Notes: generated by a model not told the origin, from the letters alone. Numbered from the stretch's first letter, positions 43,347-52,192 are shown. The stretch is 64,000 nucleotides of DNA from Pseudomonas sp. ANT_J12 (GCF_008370045.1 NZ_VOBN01000010.1:124001-188000), one strand, 5' to 3'. Translations and numbers: made by a program.

Positions 43347-44153
43347 ATGCTGCCTTACCCGCAGATCGACCCGGTGGCCCTGGCCATCGGTCCGCTGAAA
43401 ATCCACTGGTACGGCCTGATGTACCTGATCGGCATCGGCGGCGCCTGGCTGCTGGCGTCCCGTCGCCTGAACCGCTTCGACCCGACCTGGACCAAGGAGA
43501 AACTCTCCGACATGGTCTTCTGGATGTCGATGGGGGTGATTGTCGGCGGCCGCCTGGGCTACGTGCTGTTCTACGACCTGAGCGCGTACCTGGCCAACCC
43601 GATGCTGATTCTCGAAGTGTGGAAGGGCGGCATGTCGTTCCACGGCGGGTTTATCGGCGTGATGCTGGCGGCGTTGTGGTTCGGCAAGAAGAACAACAAG
43701 TCGTTCTTCCAGTTGATGGACTTCGTCGCACCGATGGTGCCGATCGGCCTGGGTGCCGGGCGCATCGGTAACTTCATCAACGCCGAGTTGTGGGGCAAGC
43801 CGACCGATGTGGCGTGGGCGATGGTCTTCCCGACCGATCCGGCGCAGCTGGCACGTCATCCTTCGCAGCTGTATCAGTTCGCGCTGGAAGGCGTGGCGCT
43901 GTTCCTGATCTTGTGGATCTTCTCGCGCAAGCCACGGCCAACCATGGCGGTGTCCGGGATGTTCACGCTGTTCTACGGCATCTTCCGTTTCATCGTCGAA
44001 TTCGTCCGCGTTCCGGACGCGCAACTGGGCTATCTGGCCTGGGGCTGGCTGACCATGGGTCAGGTGCTGTGCGTACCGATGGTGCTCGCCGGTCTGTTCC
44101 TGATCTGGCTGGCGTATCATCGCGCCCCGGCAGCGCCAGCGGCGGCCGTATAA
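43347..44153 (+). CDS. lgt: Prolipoprotein diacylglyceryl transferase Lgt
   Basis: This 268-residue inner-membrane enzyme attaches diacylglycerol to the lipobox cysteine of prolipoproteins. The signature GLGAGRIGNFINAELWG and the HGGFIGV region are clear. About seven hydrophobic segments are present and the length is typical. It lies directly before thyA, a widely conserved gene pair. Confidence 0.96.
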   Translation: MLPYPQIDPVALAIGPLKIHWYGLMYLIGIGGAWLLASRRLNRFDPTWTKEKLSDMVFWMSMGVIVGGRLGYVLFYDLSAYLANPMLILEVWKGGMSFHGGFIGVMLAALWFGKKNNKSFFQLMDFVAPMVPIGLGAGRIGNFINAELWGKPTDVAWAMVFPTDPAQLARHPSQLYQFALEGVALFLILWIFSRKPRPTMAVSGMFTLFYGIFRFIVEFVRVPDAQLGYLAWGWLTMGQVLCVPMVLAGLFLIWLAYHRAPAAPAAAV

Positions 44154-44157
44154 ATTC

Positions 44158-44186
44158 GAATCCCGGGGGCGACGGCTCCCGGGTTC
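44158..44186 (+). other. Hairpin between lgt and thyA
   Basis: A short GC-rich inverted repeat (CCCGGG plus GC pairing around a GACG loop, flanked by GAA and TTC) lies in the 50-base gap. It has no T run, so it may be a weak attenuator or mRNA stability element. Confidence 0.4.
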
Positions 44187-44203
44187 AAGGACACAGGTAA
44201 CTC

Positions 44204-45175
44204 ATGAAGCAATATCTCGATCTGGTGGCCCACGTCATCAAGAACGGCACCAAGCAAGCCAACCGCACTGGCGTGAACACCATCAGCTTCCCTGGCGCGA
44301 TGCTGCGCTATGACCTGAAGGAAGGTTTTCCGGCGATCACCACCCGCAAAATGGCCTTCAAATCCGCCATCGGCGAGATGTGTGGGTTCCTGCGCGGGGT
44401 GAACAACGCCGCCGAATTCCGCGCCCTGGGCTGCAAGGTCTGGGACCAGAACGCCAACGAAAACGCGCAGTGGCTGGCCAACCCGTTCCGCCAGGGCGAA
44501 GACGACCTCGGCGAGATCTACGGCGTGCAATGGCGCAAATGGCCGGCGTACAAGCAGATCCCGGTCAGCAACCAAGCCGCGATTGAGCAGACCTTGAGCC
44601 AGGGCTATCGGCAGATTGCCGAAGGCGAAGAAGACGGTCAGGCCTATGTGGTGCTGTACAAGGCGATCGACCAGATTCGTCAGTGCGTCGACACGATCAT
44701 TAAAGACCCGGGCAGCCGCCGCATCCTGTTCCACGGCTGGAACGTCGCCCAACTCGATGAAATGGCCCTGCCGCCGTGCCACTTGCTGTACCAGTTCCAC
44801 CCGAATGTCGAGACCAAGGAAATCTCCCTGACCCTCTACATCCGCTCCAATGATTTGGGCCTGGGCACGCCGTTCAACCTCACCGAAGGCGCCGCGCTGC
44901 TGAGCCTGATCGGACGCCTGACCGGCTACACGCCGCGCTGGTTCACCTATTTCATCGGCGATGCGCACGTCTACGAAAACCATCTGGACATGCTGAATGA
45001 ACAGCTCAAGCGCGAGCCATTCCCGATGCCAAAACTGGTAATCAGTGAGCGTGTGCCGGCGTTTGCCGAGACCGGCGTGTACCAGCCGGAATGGCTGGAG
45101 TTGATCGAGCCGAGCGATTTCTCGCTTGAGGGTTATCAGCACCATGCGCCGATGACCGCGCCGATGGCGGTCTGA
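44204..45175 (+). CDS. thyA: Thymidylate synthase ThyA (long form)
   Basis: This 323-residue enzyme methylates dUMP to dTMP with methylene-tetrahydrofolate. The catalytic cysteine is C192 in MALPPCHLLYQFH, and SRRILFHGWNVAQLDEM and FTYFIGDAHVYENHLDM are family blocks. It is about 60 residues longer than the common 264-residue form, with extra sequence at about 84-103 and 114-154 (between GVQWRKWPAY and AIDQIRQ). The DHFR gene folA lies about 13 kb downstream. AACTC and CAGG lie near the start, but the ribosome binding site is weak. Confidence 0.94.
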   Translation: MKQYLDLVAHVIKNGTKQANRTGVNTISFPGAMLRYDLKEGFPAITTRKMAFKSAIGEMCGFLRGVNNAAEFRALGCKVWDQNANENAQWLANPFRQGEDDLGEIYGVQWRKWPAYKQIPVSNQAAIEQTLSQGYRQIAEGEEDGQAYVVLYKAIDQIRQCVDTIIKDPGSRRILFHGWNVAQLDEMALPPCHLLYQFHPNVETKEISLTLYIRSNDLGLGTPFNLTEGAALLSLIGRLTGYTPRWFTYFIGDAHVYENHLDMLNEQLKREPFPMPKLVISERVPAFAETGVYQPEWLELIEPSDFSLEGYQHHAPMTAPMAV

Positions 45176-45196
45176 TCAGGCACCGCTTCGCGGTGT

Positions 45197-45221
45197 TCGC
45201 GGGCAAGCCTCGCTCCTATAG
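45197..45221. repeat. Half element of repeat family B
   Basis: One CGCGGGCAAGCCTCGCTCCTA unit lies after thyA, directly before a family A repeat. Confidence 0.55.
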
Positions 45222-45232
45222 GGAAATGCGAT

Positions 45233-45336
45233 GATCGTTCCCACGCTCTGCGTGGGAATGAATCCCGTGACGCTCTGCGTCACAGTGGACGCGGAGCGTC
45301 CATGGCGGCATTCCCACGCGGAGCGTGGGAACGATC
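45233..45336. repeat. REPIN-like inverted repeat, family A
   Basis: Inverted GATCGTTCCCACGCTC units lie in the convergent gap between thyA and cadR. Confidence 0.8.
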
Positions 45337-45357
45337 AGGCCGGGTTATGCGGTGTGT

Positions 45358-45807
45358 TTAGTGGCCGTGACTGCGGCCCACATGGGAATGCTCAACCTCC
45401 GTCGCCACCACCCCGCCACTCACTTCCAACCGCTGCAAAATCCCACAATGATCGACATTCGGCCCTTCACCACAACGTTGGCGCAGGTCGAGCAGTTGTG
45501 TCTGCAAGGCCAGCAAGCCGTCGATCCGTGCCTTGACGTGGTGGATGTGTTCGTCGATCAGCGCATTCACGTTTTCACACTGATCCTGCGGGCTGTCGCG
45601 CAGGGTCAGCAGGCTGCGGATTTCTTCGAGGGTCATGTCGAGGGTGCGGCAATTGCGGATAAACGTCAGGCGTTCGGCGTGGGCCTGGGTGTAGACGCGG
45701 TAGTTGCCGTCGCTGCGGGCGGGCTCTGGCAGCAGGCTTTCGCGCTCGTAATAACGGATGGTTTCCACCGCGCAGTCGGTCAGTTTGGCCAGTTCTCCGA
45801 TCTTCAT
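45358..45807 (-). CDS. cadR: MerR-family cadmium-responsive regulator CadR
   Basis: This 149-residue regulator has the MerR helix-turn-helix (MKIGELAKLTDCAVETIRYYERESLLP) and coiled dimerisation helix. Metal-site cysteines lie in the DQCENVNAL and RCGEGPNVDHCGIL regions. The C-terminus is histidine-rich (HSHVGRSHGH), as in P. putida CadR, where it binds extra cadmium. The start at 45807 is the family start. A longer frame upstream runs through the His-tract of cadA in antisense and is not real. It is divergent from cadA with a shared operator. Confidence 0.93.
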   Translation of the reverse strand: MKIGELAKLTDCAVETIRYYERESLLPEPARSDGNYRVYTQAHAERLTFIRNCRTLDMTLEEIRSLLTLRDSPQDQCENVNALIDEHIHHVKARIDGLLALQTQLLDLRQRCGEGPNVDHCGILQRLEVSGGVVATEVEHSHVGRSHGH

Positions 45808-45830
45808 CGCGACAATCTCCAAAAGGTTGC

Positions 45831-45861
45831 TTGACCCTATAGTGGCTACAGGGTCTTTACT
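45831..45861 (+). promoter_or_regulatory. MerR-type cadA promoter and CadR operator
   Basis: The -35 box TTGACC (45831-45836) and a -10-like TTTACT (about 45856-45861) are 19 bases apart, the stretched spacing typical of MerR-controlled promoters. Between them lies a near-perfect dyad ACCCTATAG...CTACAGGGT (45834-45854). CadR would twist this DNA on binding cadmium and activate cadA. Confidence 0.85.
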
Positions 45862-45893
45862 TGGCAACAGGCACCTTTCATGGACGCGACCCG

Positions 45894-48197
45894 ATGAGCG
45901 ATTCCCTTCACACCCACAAACCCGAGGCTGATCACGATCACGATCACGATCACGATCACGATCACGATCACGATCATGATCACAGCCACAAGCTGCAGCC
46001 TGTGCAAAAGCACGCCCATGGCGGCCATGGCGATTCCTGCTGTTCGTCGAAAGCGGCAGCGCCATCGCTGATCAAGTTAAGCGAAACCTCGGCCGACGGC
46101 GCGCGGCTGAGCAGTTTCCGCATCGACGCCATGGACTGCCCGACCGAGCAAACGCTGATTCAGAACAAGCTTGGAAAATTGACCGGCATCCAGCAGTTGG
46201 AGTTCAACCTGATCAACCGGGTACTGGGCGTGACCCACGACCTGCCGAGCACGGCGCCGATCATCGACGCGATCAAGTCGCTGGGCATGGTGGCCGAGCC
46301 GTTGGAAAAAGGTGTTGAAGCCCCTGCGCCGGTCGCCGAGAAGAAGCACTGGTGGCCATTGGCGCTGTCCGGCGTGGGTGCCCTGGCGGCTGAAGTGATC
46401 CACTTCACCAACGCCGCGCCGAACTGGGTGGTGGCCATCATTGCGCTGGTGTCGATCCTCAGCGGCGGCCTGACCACTTACAAAAAAGGCTGGATCGCCC
46501 TCAAGAACCTCAACCTGAACATCAACGCGCTGATGAGCATCGCGGTGACCGGCGCGATCCTGATCGGCCAGTGGCCGGAAGCGGCGATGGTGATGTTCCT
46601 TTTCACCGTGGCCGAGTTGATCGAAGCCAAGTCCCTGGACCGTGCGCGCAACGCCATCGGCGGGCTGATGCAGATGACCCCGGAACAGGCCACGGTGCAG
46701 CAGGCTGATGGCAGTTGGGTCGAACAGGACGTTAAAAGCATCGAACTGGGCGCGCGGGTGCGGGTGCGGCCGGGCGAGCGAATTGGTCTCGACGGTGAAG
46801 TCGTGTCTGGCACGTCCACCATCGATCAGGCGCCGATCACCGGCGAAAGCCTGCCGATCGAGAAAACGGTGGGCGATAAAGTCTTCGCCGGCACCATCAA
46901 CCAGGTGGGCTCTCTGGAATACACGGTGACCGCTGCCGCCAACAACTCGACCCTGGCGCGGATCATCCACGCCGTGGAGCAGGCCCAAGGCGCCCGGGCA
47001 CCGACCCAGCGCTTCGTCGATCAATTCTCGAAAATCTACACCCCGGCGGTGTTTGTCCTCGCCCTGGCCGTGGCGGTCATCCCGCCGCTGTTCATGGGCG
47101 CGGTGTGGTTCGACTGGATTTACCGGGCGCTGGTGTTGCTGGTGGTCGCTTGCCCATGTGCGCTGGTGATTTCCACCCCGGTGACCATCGTCAGCGGCCT
47201 CGCGGCGGCGGCGCGCAAAGGGATCCTGGTCAAGGGCGGCGTCTATCTGGAGGGCGGTTACAAGCTCGATTACCTGGCCCTGGACAAGACCGGCACCATC
47301 ACCCATGGCAAACCGGTGCAGACCGATTTCCTGTTGCTCGTGCCGACCGCCGCAGACACGGCCCCGGCGATTGCGGCGGCGCTGGCTGGCCGCTCCGATC
47401 ACCCGGTATCGCTGGCCATCGCCAACGCGGCTGTGGATAAACAATTCGCGCCGCAGGTTGTGGATAACTTCGAAGCCCTGGCCGGACGCGGTGTGCGCGG
47501 CGAGGTCAACGGTCAGGTCTACCACTTGGGCAACCATCGCCTGGTGGAAGAGCTGAACCTCTGCTCGCCAGCGCTGGAAGAGAAACTGTTCGCTCTGGAG
47601 AAGCAAGGCAAATCCGTGGTGCTGCTGCTCGATCAGTCCGGTCCATTGGCGCTGTTCGCCGTGGCCGACACGGTCAAGGAATCCAGCCGCGAAGCGATCC
47701 AGCAACTCCACGACCTGGGCATCAAAACCCTGATGCTCACCGGCGACAACGTCCACACCGCCCAGGCGATTGCCGCACAAGTGGGCATCGACGAAGCCAA
47801 GGGCGATCTGTTGCCGACCGATAAGCTGCAAGCCATCGAAGCCTTGTATGCACAGGGTCACAACGTCGGCATGGTCGGCGACGGCATCAACGACGCCCCG
47901 GCGCTGGCCCGGGCGGAAATCGGGTTTGCCATGGCCGCGGCAGGCACCGATACCGCCATCGAGACGGCGGATGTCGCCCTGATGGACGACGATCTGCGCA
48001 AGATCCCCGCGTTCATTCGCCTGTCGCGGCAAACCTCGAGCATCCTGAAACAGAACATCGCCCTCGCTTTGGTCATCAAGGCGATCTTTCTTGGGGTAAC
48101 CTTCGCCGGGATCGCCACCATGTGGATGGCGGTGTTCGCCGACATGGGCGTGAGCCTGTTGGTGGTGTTCAATGGTTTGCGCCTGTTGCGCAAATAA
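45894..48197 (+). CDS. cadA: Cadmium/zinc/lead-exporting P1B-type ATPase CadA
   Basis: This 767-residue efflux ATPase has a cytosolic N-terminus carrying nine consecutive Asp-His pairs (about residues 13-30), CC at 49-50, then a heavy-metal-associated domain with MDCPTE (80-85). The transport motif is C420-P-C422, the phosphorylated aspartate is D464 in DKTGT, and SDHPVSLAI and GDGINDAPALA complete the set. ATG 45894 is used because the earlier in-frame TTG at 45861 lies within the -10 box. It pumps Cd(II), Zn(II) or Pb(II) to the periplasm under CadR control. Confidence 0.93.
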   Translation: MSDSLHTHKPEADHDHDHDHDHDHDHDHDHSHKLQPVQKHAHGGHGDSCCSSKAAAPSLIKLSETSADGARLSSFRIDAMDCPTEQTLIQNKLGKLTGIQQLEFNLINRVLGVTHDLPSTAPIIDAIKSLGMVAEPLEKGVEAPAPVAEKKHWWPLALSGVGALAAEVIHFTNAAPNWVVAIIALVSILSGGLTTYKKGWIALKNLNLNINALMSIAVTGAILIGQWPEAAMVMFLFTVAELIEAKSLDRARNAIGGLMQMTPEQATVQQADGSWVEQDVKSIELGARVRVRPGERIGLDGEVVSGTSTIDQAPITGESLPIEKTVGDKVFAGTINQVGSLEYTVTAAANNSTLARIIHAVEQAQGARAPTQRFVDQFSKIYTPAVFVLALAVAVIPPLFMGAVWFDWIYRALVLLVVACPCALVISTPVTIVSGLAAAARKGILVKGGVYLEGGYKLDYLALDKTGTITHGKPVQTDFLLLVPTAADTAPAIAAALAGRSDHPVSLAIANAAVDKQFAPQVVDNFEALAGRGVRGEVNGQVYHLGNHRLVEELNLCSPALEEKLFALEKQGKSVVLLLDQSGPLALFAVADTVKESSREAIQQLHDLGIKTLMLTGDNVHTAQAIAAQVGIDEAKGDLLPTDKLQAIEALYAQGHNVGMVGDGINDAPALARAEIGFAMAAAGTDTAIETADVALMDDDLRKIPAFIRLSRQTSSILKQNIALALVIKAIFLGVTFAGIATMWMAVFADMGVSLLVVFNGLRLLRK
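45930..45983 (+). repeat. GATCAC hexanucleotide tandem repeat coding for (Asp-His)9
   Basis: Nine units (eight GATCAC and one GATCAT) run in frame inside cadA and encode alternating Asp and His. Unit number could change by slippage without shifting the frame. Confidence 0.95.
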
Positions 48198-48213
48198 ACG
48201 ATGAGGGAAGGGT

Positions 48214-49077
48214 GTGCTGAGTGCCGAGCTGAAGGCGTTTTACATGGTGGCCCGCCTGGGCAGCATTACCCTGGCGGCGAAGAAGCTCGGCCTGAGCCAA
48301 CCCACCGTGACCACGCAGATTCGCAATCTGGAAAGCCAGTACTCGGTTGAGCTGTTCTACCGTGGCGGCCGCCGCCTCAGCGTCAGCGATGAGGGCGCGC
48401 GGCTGTTGCCGATGGTCAAGGCGCTGTTGCAGCAGGAAGCTGACATCGAGTTTTTCCTGCGCAACAGCGGCCAGGTCCAGGGCACTTTGCGCATTGCGGC
48501 CACGGCGCCGTATTACATCCTCGATCTGGTGAAGACCTTTCGCGAGCGCTTGCCGCAAGTGGAAGTGTCGGTGGAAATCGGCAACTCCCAGCAAGTTCTC
48601 GAAGCGCTGGAGGATTACCGGGTCGATGTCGCCGCGTCTTCGCAGTTGCTGGACGATGCGCGGCTGATTCGTCGGGTGCTCGGCAGCGATCCGCTGGTGC
48701 TGGCGGTGCACCGCAATCATCCGCTGGCGGTGCACGATCATGTGCCGCTCAGTGCGTTGGCTGGGCATACGTTGTTGATGCGTGAGTCGGGTTCGACCAC
48801 TCGGCGGTTGACCGAAGAATTGCTGGCCGGCGCCGGGGTGAGTTTCGGGCCGTTGCTGGAGATTGGCAGCCGCGAGTCGATTCGCGAGGCCGTGCTGCGC
48901 AATATCGGCATCAGCATCATCGCCCGCCAGGAAGTACCCCATGATCCGCAGCTGCGGGTGCTGACGATTGAGAATGCGCCGCAGATTCCCGAGTATTTGT
49001 ATTGCCTCAAGGAACGCAAAGGCGCGCGGTTGCCGGCGGCGTTTCTGGGGTTGGCGCAGGAAATGGCCCCCGCATAG
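48214..49077 (+). CDS. LysR-family regulator of the phosphonate cluster
   Basis: This 287-residue LysR protein has an N-terminal winged helix (AELKAFYMVARLGSITLAAKKLGLSQPTVTTQIRNLE) and a C-terminal effector domain (about 90-287). It starts with GTG at 48214, preceded by GAGGGAAGG. It lies 16 bases after cadA but belongs functionally with the aminophosphonate transport genes that follow in the same direction. LysR genes of this type sit beside 2-aminoethylphosphonate loci in Pseudomonas, so the inducer is likely an aminophosphonate or a breakdown product. That is inferred from position. Confidence 0.82.
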   Translation: MLSAELKAFYMVARLGSITLAAKKLGLSQPTVTTQIRNLESQYSVELFYRGGRRLSVSDEGARLLPMVKALLQQEADIEFFLRNSGQVQGTLRIAATAPYYILDLVKTFRERLPQVEVSVEIGNSQQVLEALEDYRVDVAASSQLLDDARLIRRVLGSDPLVLAVHRNHPLAVHDHVPLSALAGHTLLMRESGSTTRRLTEELLAGAGVSFGPLLEIGSRESIREAVLRNIGISIIARQEVPHDPQLRVLTIENAPQIPEYLYCLKERKGARLPAAFLGLAQEMAPA

Positions 49078-49081
49078 ATCC

Positions 49082-49214
49082 CTGTGGCGAGGGGGCTTGC
49101 CCCCGTTCGGCGGCGAAGCCGTCGCAAACCCATCGAATGCGGTATGCCTGACAAAACACGGTTGCAGGTTTTGGGGCCGCTTCGCGACCCAACGGGGGCA
49201 AGCCCCCTCGCCAC
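49082..49214. repeat. REPIN-like inverted repeat, family C
   Basis: An inverted TGTGGCGAGGGGGCTTGCC pair lies between the LysR gene and the transporter operon. The remaining 138 bases (49215-49352) should contain the operon promoter; no convincing boxes were assigned. Confidence 0.85.
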
Positions 49215-49326
49215 AATTTCATCCGACATAAGATCGTGGAATTTCCCAACCCAAATCCCCGAATACCACTATCAACCGTTTTTGCCTCACTGCCACATGA
49301 CGGACGCATTACAAACCTAGGATGGG

Positions 49327-49352
49327 CCTCATCTGCTTGATGAGGTCTGTCC
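49327..49352 (+). promoter_or_regulatory. Leader hairpin that buries the ribosome binding site of the phosphonate operon
   Basis: A perfect 7-bp stem (CCTCATC at 49327-49333 pairing with GATGAGG at 49339-49345) with a TGCTT loop ends 7 bases before ATG 49353. The only Shine-Dalgarno-like sequence, GAGG (49342-49345), is inside the 3' arm. Translation of the first transporter gene may therefore depend on opening this hairpin. Confidence 0.55.
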
Positions 49353-50429
49353 ATGAACCACTCGATCGCAACTGCCCTGACCAACCCCGGCGCTCCTATG
49401 AAGGTGCGTGGCGTGCAGAAACGCTTCGGCGCGTTCACTGCGCTGGATAACGTCTCCCTCGACGTGGCGGCCGGTGAGCTGGTGTGTCTGCTGGGCCCGT
49501 CGGGTTGTGGCAAAACCACCTTGCTGCGCTGCATCGCCGGCCTGGAGAAACAAGACAGCGGCGAGTTGTACCTCGGCGAGCGCGATGTTTCCCACCTGGC
49601 GCCGCAAGCCCGGGACTACGGAATTCTGTTCCAGTCTTACGCGCTGTTCCCCAATCTGACCGTCGAAGCGAACATTGCCTACGGCCTCGCCGGCAGTGGT
49701 CGCGATGAAGTGCGCAAGCGCGTCGGCCAGATGCTGGAACTGGTCGGCCTGCTCGGCAGTGAGAAAAAGTACCCCGGCCAATTGTCCGGCGGCCAGCAAC
49801 AGCGGGTTGCCCTCGCTCGGGCCCTGGCCCCGGCGCCTTCGTTGTTGCTGCTCGACGAACCGATGTCCGCCCTCGACGCTCGGGTCCGCGAGCACCTGTG
49901 CACCGAGCTGCGCCAACTGCAACGCAACCTCGGCGTCACCACGCTGATGGTCACCCACAACCAGGACGAGGCCATGCTGATGGCCGACCGTATCGCCGTG
50001 ATGAACAACGGCAAGGTCGAGCAGTACGCCACGCCGCAGGAAATCTACGACCGCCCGGCCACGCCATTCGTGGCGGAGTTTGTCGGCCAGGGCAACTGGC
50101 TGCCGTTCCGTCGCAGCAGCGACAGCCACGCCCAGGTCGGTGGCATGAATATGCGCCTGGCCGAAGGCAGTGCCAAAACCGCTTCCGGCCGTCTGTTCTG
50201 CCGCCCGGAGGCGATCAACGTCAACCCGCCGGTGCATGAAGAAAACCTGTTCCCGGCCAAGGTTCGCGAAATCACCTTCCTCGGCAATCGTTGCCGCATG
50301 AGCTTCGAGCTCGATCAACTGCCGGGCCACGCCTTGCTGGCGGAGCTGGCGCCGGAAGCCATGCCGCGTCTCGGCGCCCAGCACATCATGGTCGCCTTGC
50401 CTCCACGCAGCCTGCAGGTGTTTGCCTGA
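49353..50429 (+). CDS. 2-Aminoethylphosphonate-type ABC transporter ATP-binding protein
   Basis: This 358-residue ABC ATPase has Walker A GPSGCGKTT, Q-loop FQSYALFPNLTV and signature LSGGQQQRVALARALAPAPSLLLLDEPMSALDARV. A C-terminal TOBE-like domain follows (about 250-358). It resembles the ATPase of the aminophosphonate importer family (named PhnT-like or AepV in the literature) and spermidine/iron-type relatives. It is first in a tightly packed operon; its TGA overlaps the permease ATG by one base. Confidence 0.85.
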   Translation: MNHSIATALTNPGAPMKVRGVQKRFGAFTALDNVSLDVAAGELVCLLGPSGCGKTTLLRCIAGLEKQDSGELYLGERDVSHLAPQARDYGILFQSYALFPNLTVEANIAYGLAGSGRDEVRKRVGQMLELVGLLGSEKKYPGQLSGGQQQRVALARALAPAPSLLLLDEPMSALDARVREHLCTELRQLQRNLGVTTLMVTHNQDEAMLMADRIAVMNNGKVEQYATPQEIYDRPATPFVAEFVGQGNWLPFRRSSDSHAQVGGMNMRLAEGSAKTASGRLFCRPEAINVNPPVHEENLFPAKVREITFLGNRCRMSFELDQLPGHALLAELAPEAMPRLGAQHIMVALPPRSLQVFA

Positions 50430-52153
50430 TGAGCGCGAACCTCGCGCTGCCGATACCGCACAAGCAGGTTCGGCAGACCTCCCGTGCCGAGATCGGCGAC
50501 CGGGTGTTCGTGGTGGGCGGCAAAGTCCTGTTGCTGGTGTTGCTCGGCCTCGCAGTGTTGATGCCGTTGCTGGCGATCTTCTGGCGCGGTTTCAGCGCCG
50601 AAGCCGGGCAGGGCGGTGGTTTGGTCGCTGCTCGTGAACTGGTCACCAGCGCGAATTTCCATTGGTTGCTCGGCAATAGCCTGAAAGTTTCCCTCAGCGT
50701 CGCGGCGATTGTCGTACCGCTGGCCTACCTGTTTGCCTACGCATTGCAACGCACATTGATTCCGGGCAAAGGCATCTGGCGCGGCATGTCGTTGTTGCCG
50801 CTGATGGCGCCGTCGATGCTGCCGGGGATTGCGCTGGTTTACCTGTTCGGCAATCAGGGCCTGTTGCGCGGATTGCTCTCGGACAATATCTACGGTTTCT
50901 GGGGCATTGTTCTGGGTGAGGTGATCTACACCTTCCCACACGCCTTGATGATTCTTCTGTCGGCGCTTTCGTTGGCGGATGCGCGACTGTTCGATGCGGC
51001 GTCGAGCATGGGCGCCAGTCCGGCCAAAGCCTTTCGCAGCATCACCTGGCCGGCGACGCGTCAGGCGGTGTTCGCGGCGTTCTGTTTAGTCTTCACGTTG
51101 ACCATCACCGACTTCGGCGTGCCCGTAGTAGTCGGCGGTGATTACCAAGTGCTGGCGCTGGAAGCCTACAAAGCCGTGGTCGGCCAGCAACAATTCGGTC
51201 GTGGTGCGTTGATCGGCATGGTGTTGCTGCTGCCGGCGCTGTTTAGCTTCGGCGTTGATGCCTGGTTGCGTCGACGTCACGGCGATTCCATGAGCGGCCG
51301 CGCGCAAGTGTTCAAACCGGCGCCATCGCAGCTGCGGGACGGCTGCTACCTGGCCATCGTCCTATTGATCTGCGCGGTGTTGCTGCTGGTGTTCGGCATG
51401 GCGGTGTACTCGTCGCTGGTGAAATTCTGGCCGTACAACCTGTCGCTGTCGCTCAATCATTACCAGTTCAACGACACGGCGGGCGGCGGCTGGCTGGCCT
51501 ATGGCAACAGCGTGAAGATGGCGTTGTGCACGGCGTTGATCGGCAGCGTGCTGATCTTCACTGGCGCCTACCTGATGGAAAAAACCAAGGGCCAGCGCGG
51601 ACTGAATCTGACACTGCGCATGCTCAGTTTCGTACCGATGGCGGTGCCGGGACTGGTGTTGGGTCTGGGTTACGTCTTCTTCTTCAACCTCAGCGGCAAC
51701 CCGCTGCATGTGCTCTACGGGACCATGACGTTGCTGGTGATCTGCACCATTGCTCACTATTTGACCACCGCGCAAATGACCGCCACCACCGCGCTGCGCC
51801 AGCTCGACGCCGAGTTCGAAGCCGCCGCGCTGTCGCTCAAGGCACCGCTGTATCGGCATTACCTGCGGGTCACCGTGCCGATCTGTCTGCCGGCGCTGCT
51901 GGACATCGTGCGCTACCTGTTCGTCTCGGCCATGACCACCGTCTCGGCGGCGATCTTCCTCTACAGCCCCGACACCATCCTCGCGGCGGTGGCGGTGCTG
52001 AACATGGACGACGCCGGCAACGTTGGCGGCGCGGCGGCGATGTCGACCCTGATTCTGTTCACCTCGGCGGGCGTGTCCCTGCTGCTGGCCTGGGCTTCGC
52101 GCGGTTTGCTGCGTCGCTCCCAGGCCTGGCGGCAGACCGCGCCTGGCAACTGA
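50429..52153 (+). CDS. 2-Aminoethylphosphonate-type ABC transporter permease (fused two-domain)
   Basis: This 574-residue inner-membrane protein has about twelve hydrophobic segments, made of two permease halves in one chain. Each has an EAA-like loop (LFDAASSMGASPAKAFRSITWPATRQ and FEAAALSLKAPLYRHYLRVTVPICLPAL). The fused layout is typical of the aminophosphonate (PhnU/AepW) and ferric-ion permeases. The start at 50429 matches MSANLALPIPHKQVRQT and overlaps the ATPase stop; the longer upstream frame lies inside the ATPase gene. Confidence 0.85.
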   Translation: MSANLALPIPHKQVRQTSRAEIGDRVFVVGGKVLLLVLLGLAVLMPLLAIFWRGFSAEAGQGGGLVAARELVTSANFHWLLGNSLKVSLSVAAIVVPLAYLFAYALQRTLIPGKGIWRGMSLLPLMAPSMLPGIALVYLFGNQGLLRGLLSDNIYGFWGIVLGEVIYTFPHALMILLSALSLADARLFDAASSMGASPAKAFRSITWPATRQAVFAAFCLVFTLTITDFGVPVVVGGDYQVLALEAYKAVVGQQQFGRGALIGMVLLLPALFSFGVDAWLRRRHGDSMSGRAQVFKPAPSQLRDGCYLAIVLLICAVLLLVFGMAVYSSLVKFWPYNLSLSLNHYQFNDTAGGGWLAYGNSVKMALCTALIGSVLIFTGAYLMEKTKGQRGLNLTLRMLSFVPMAVPGLVLGLGYVFFFNLSGNPLHVLYGTMTLLVICTIAHYLTTAQMTATTALRQLDAEFEAAALSLKAPLYRHYLRVTVPICLPALLDIVRYLFVSAMTTVSAAIFLYSPDTILAAVAVLNMDDAGNVGGAAAMSTLILFTSAGVSLLLAWASRGLLRRSQAWRQTAPGN

Positions 52154-52192
52154 TTCAATAAATAAATCTGTCCCCATAAAAGGAACCGCATC

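Noticed and set aside
45808..46065. N-terminal extension of CadR with an Asp-Arg repeat
   Set aside because: It is the antisense translation of the cadA His-tract and crosses the operator. The MerR start MKIGEL at 45807 is clear.
46077..48032. Minus-strand frame of about 651 codons opposite cadA
   Set aside because: It is antisense to cadA, whose motifs are all intact. The composition is typical of shadow frames.
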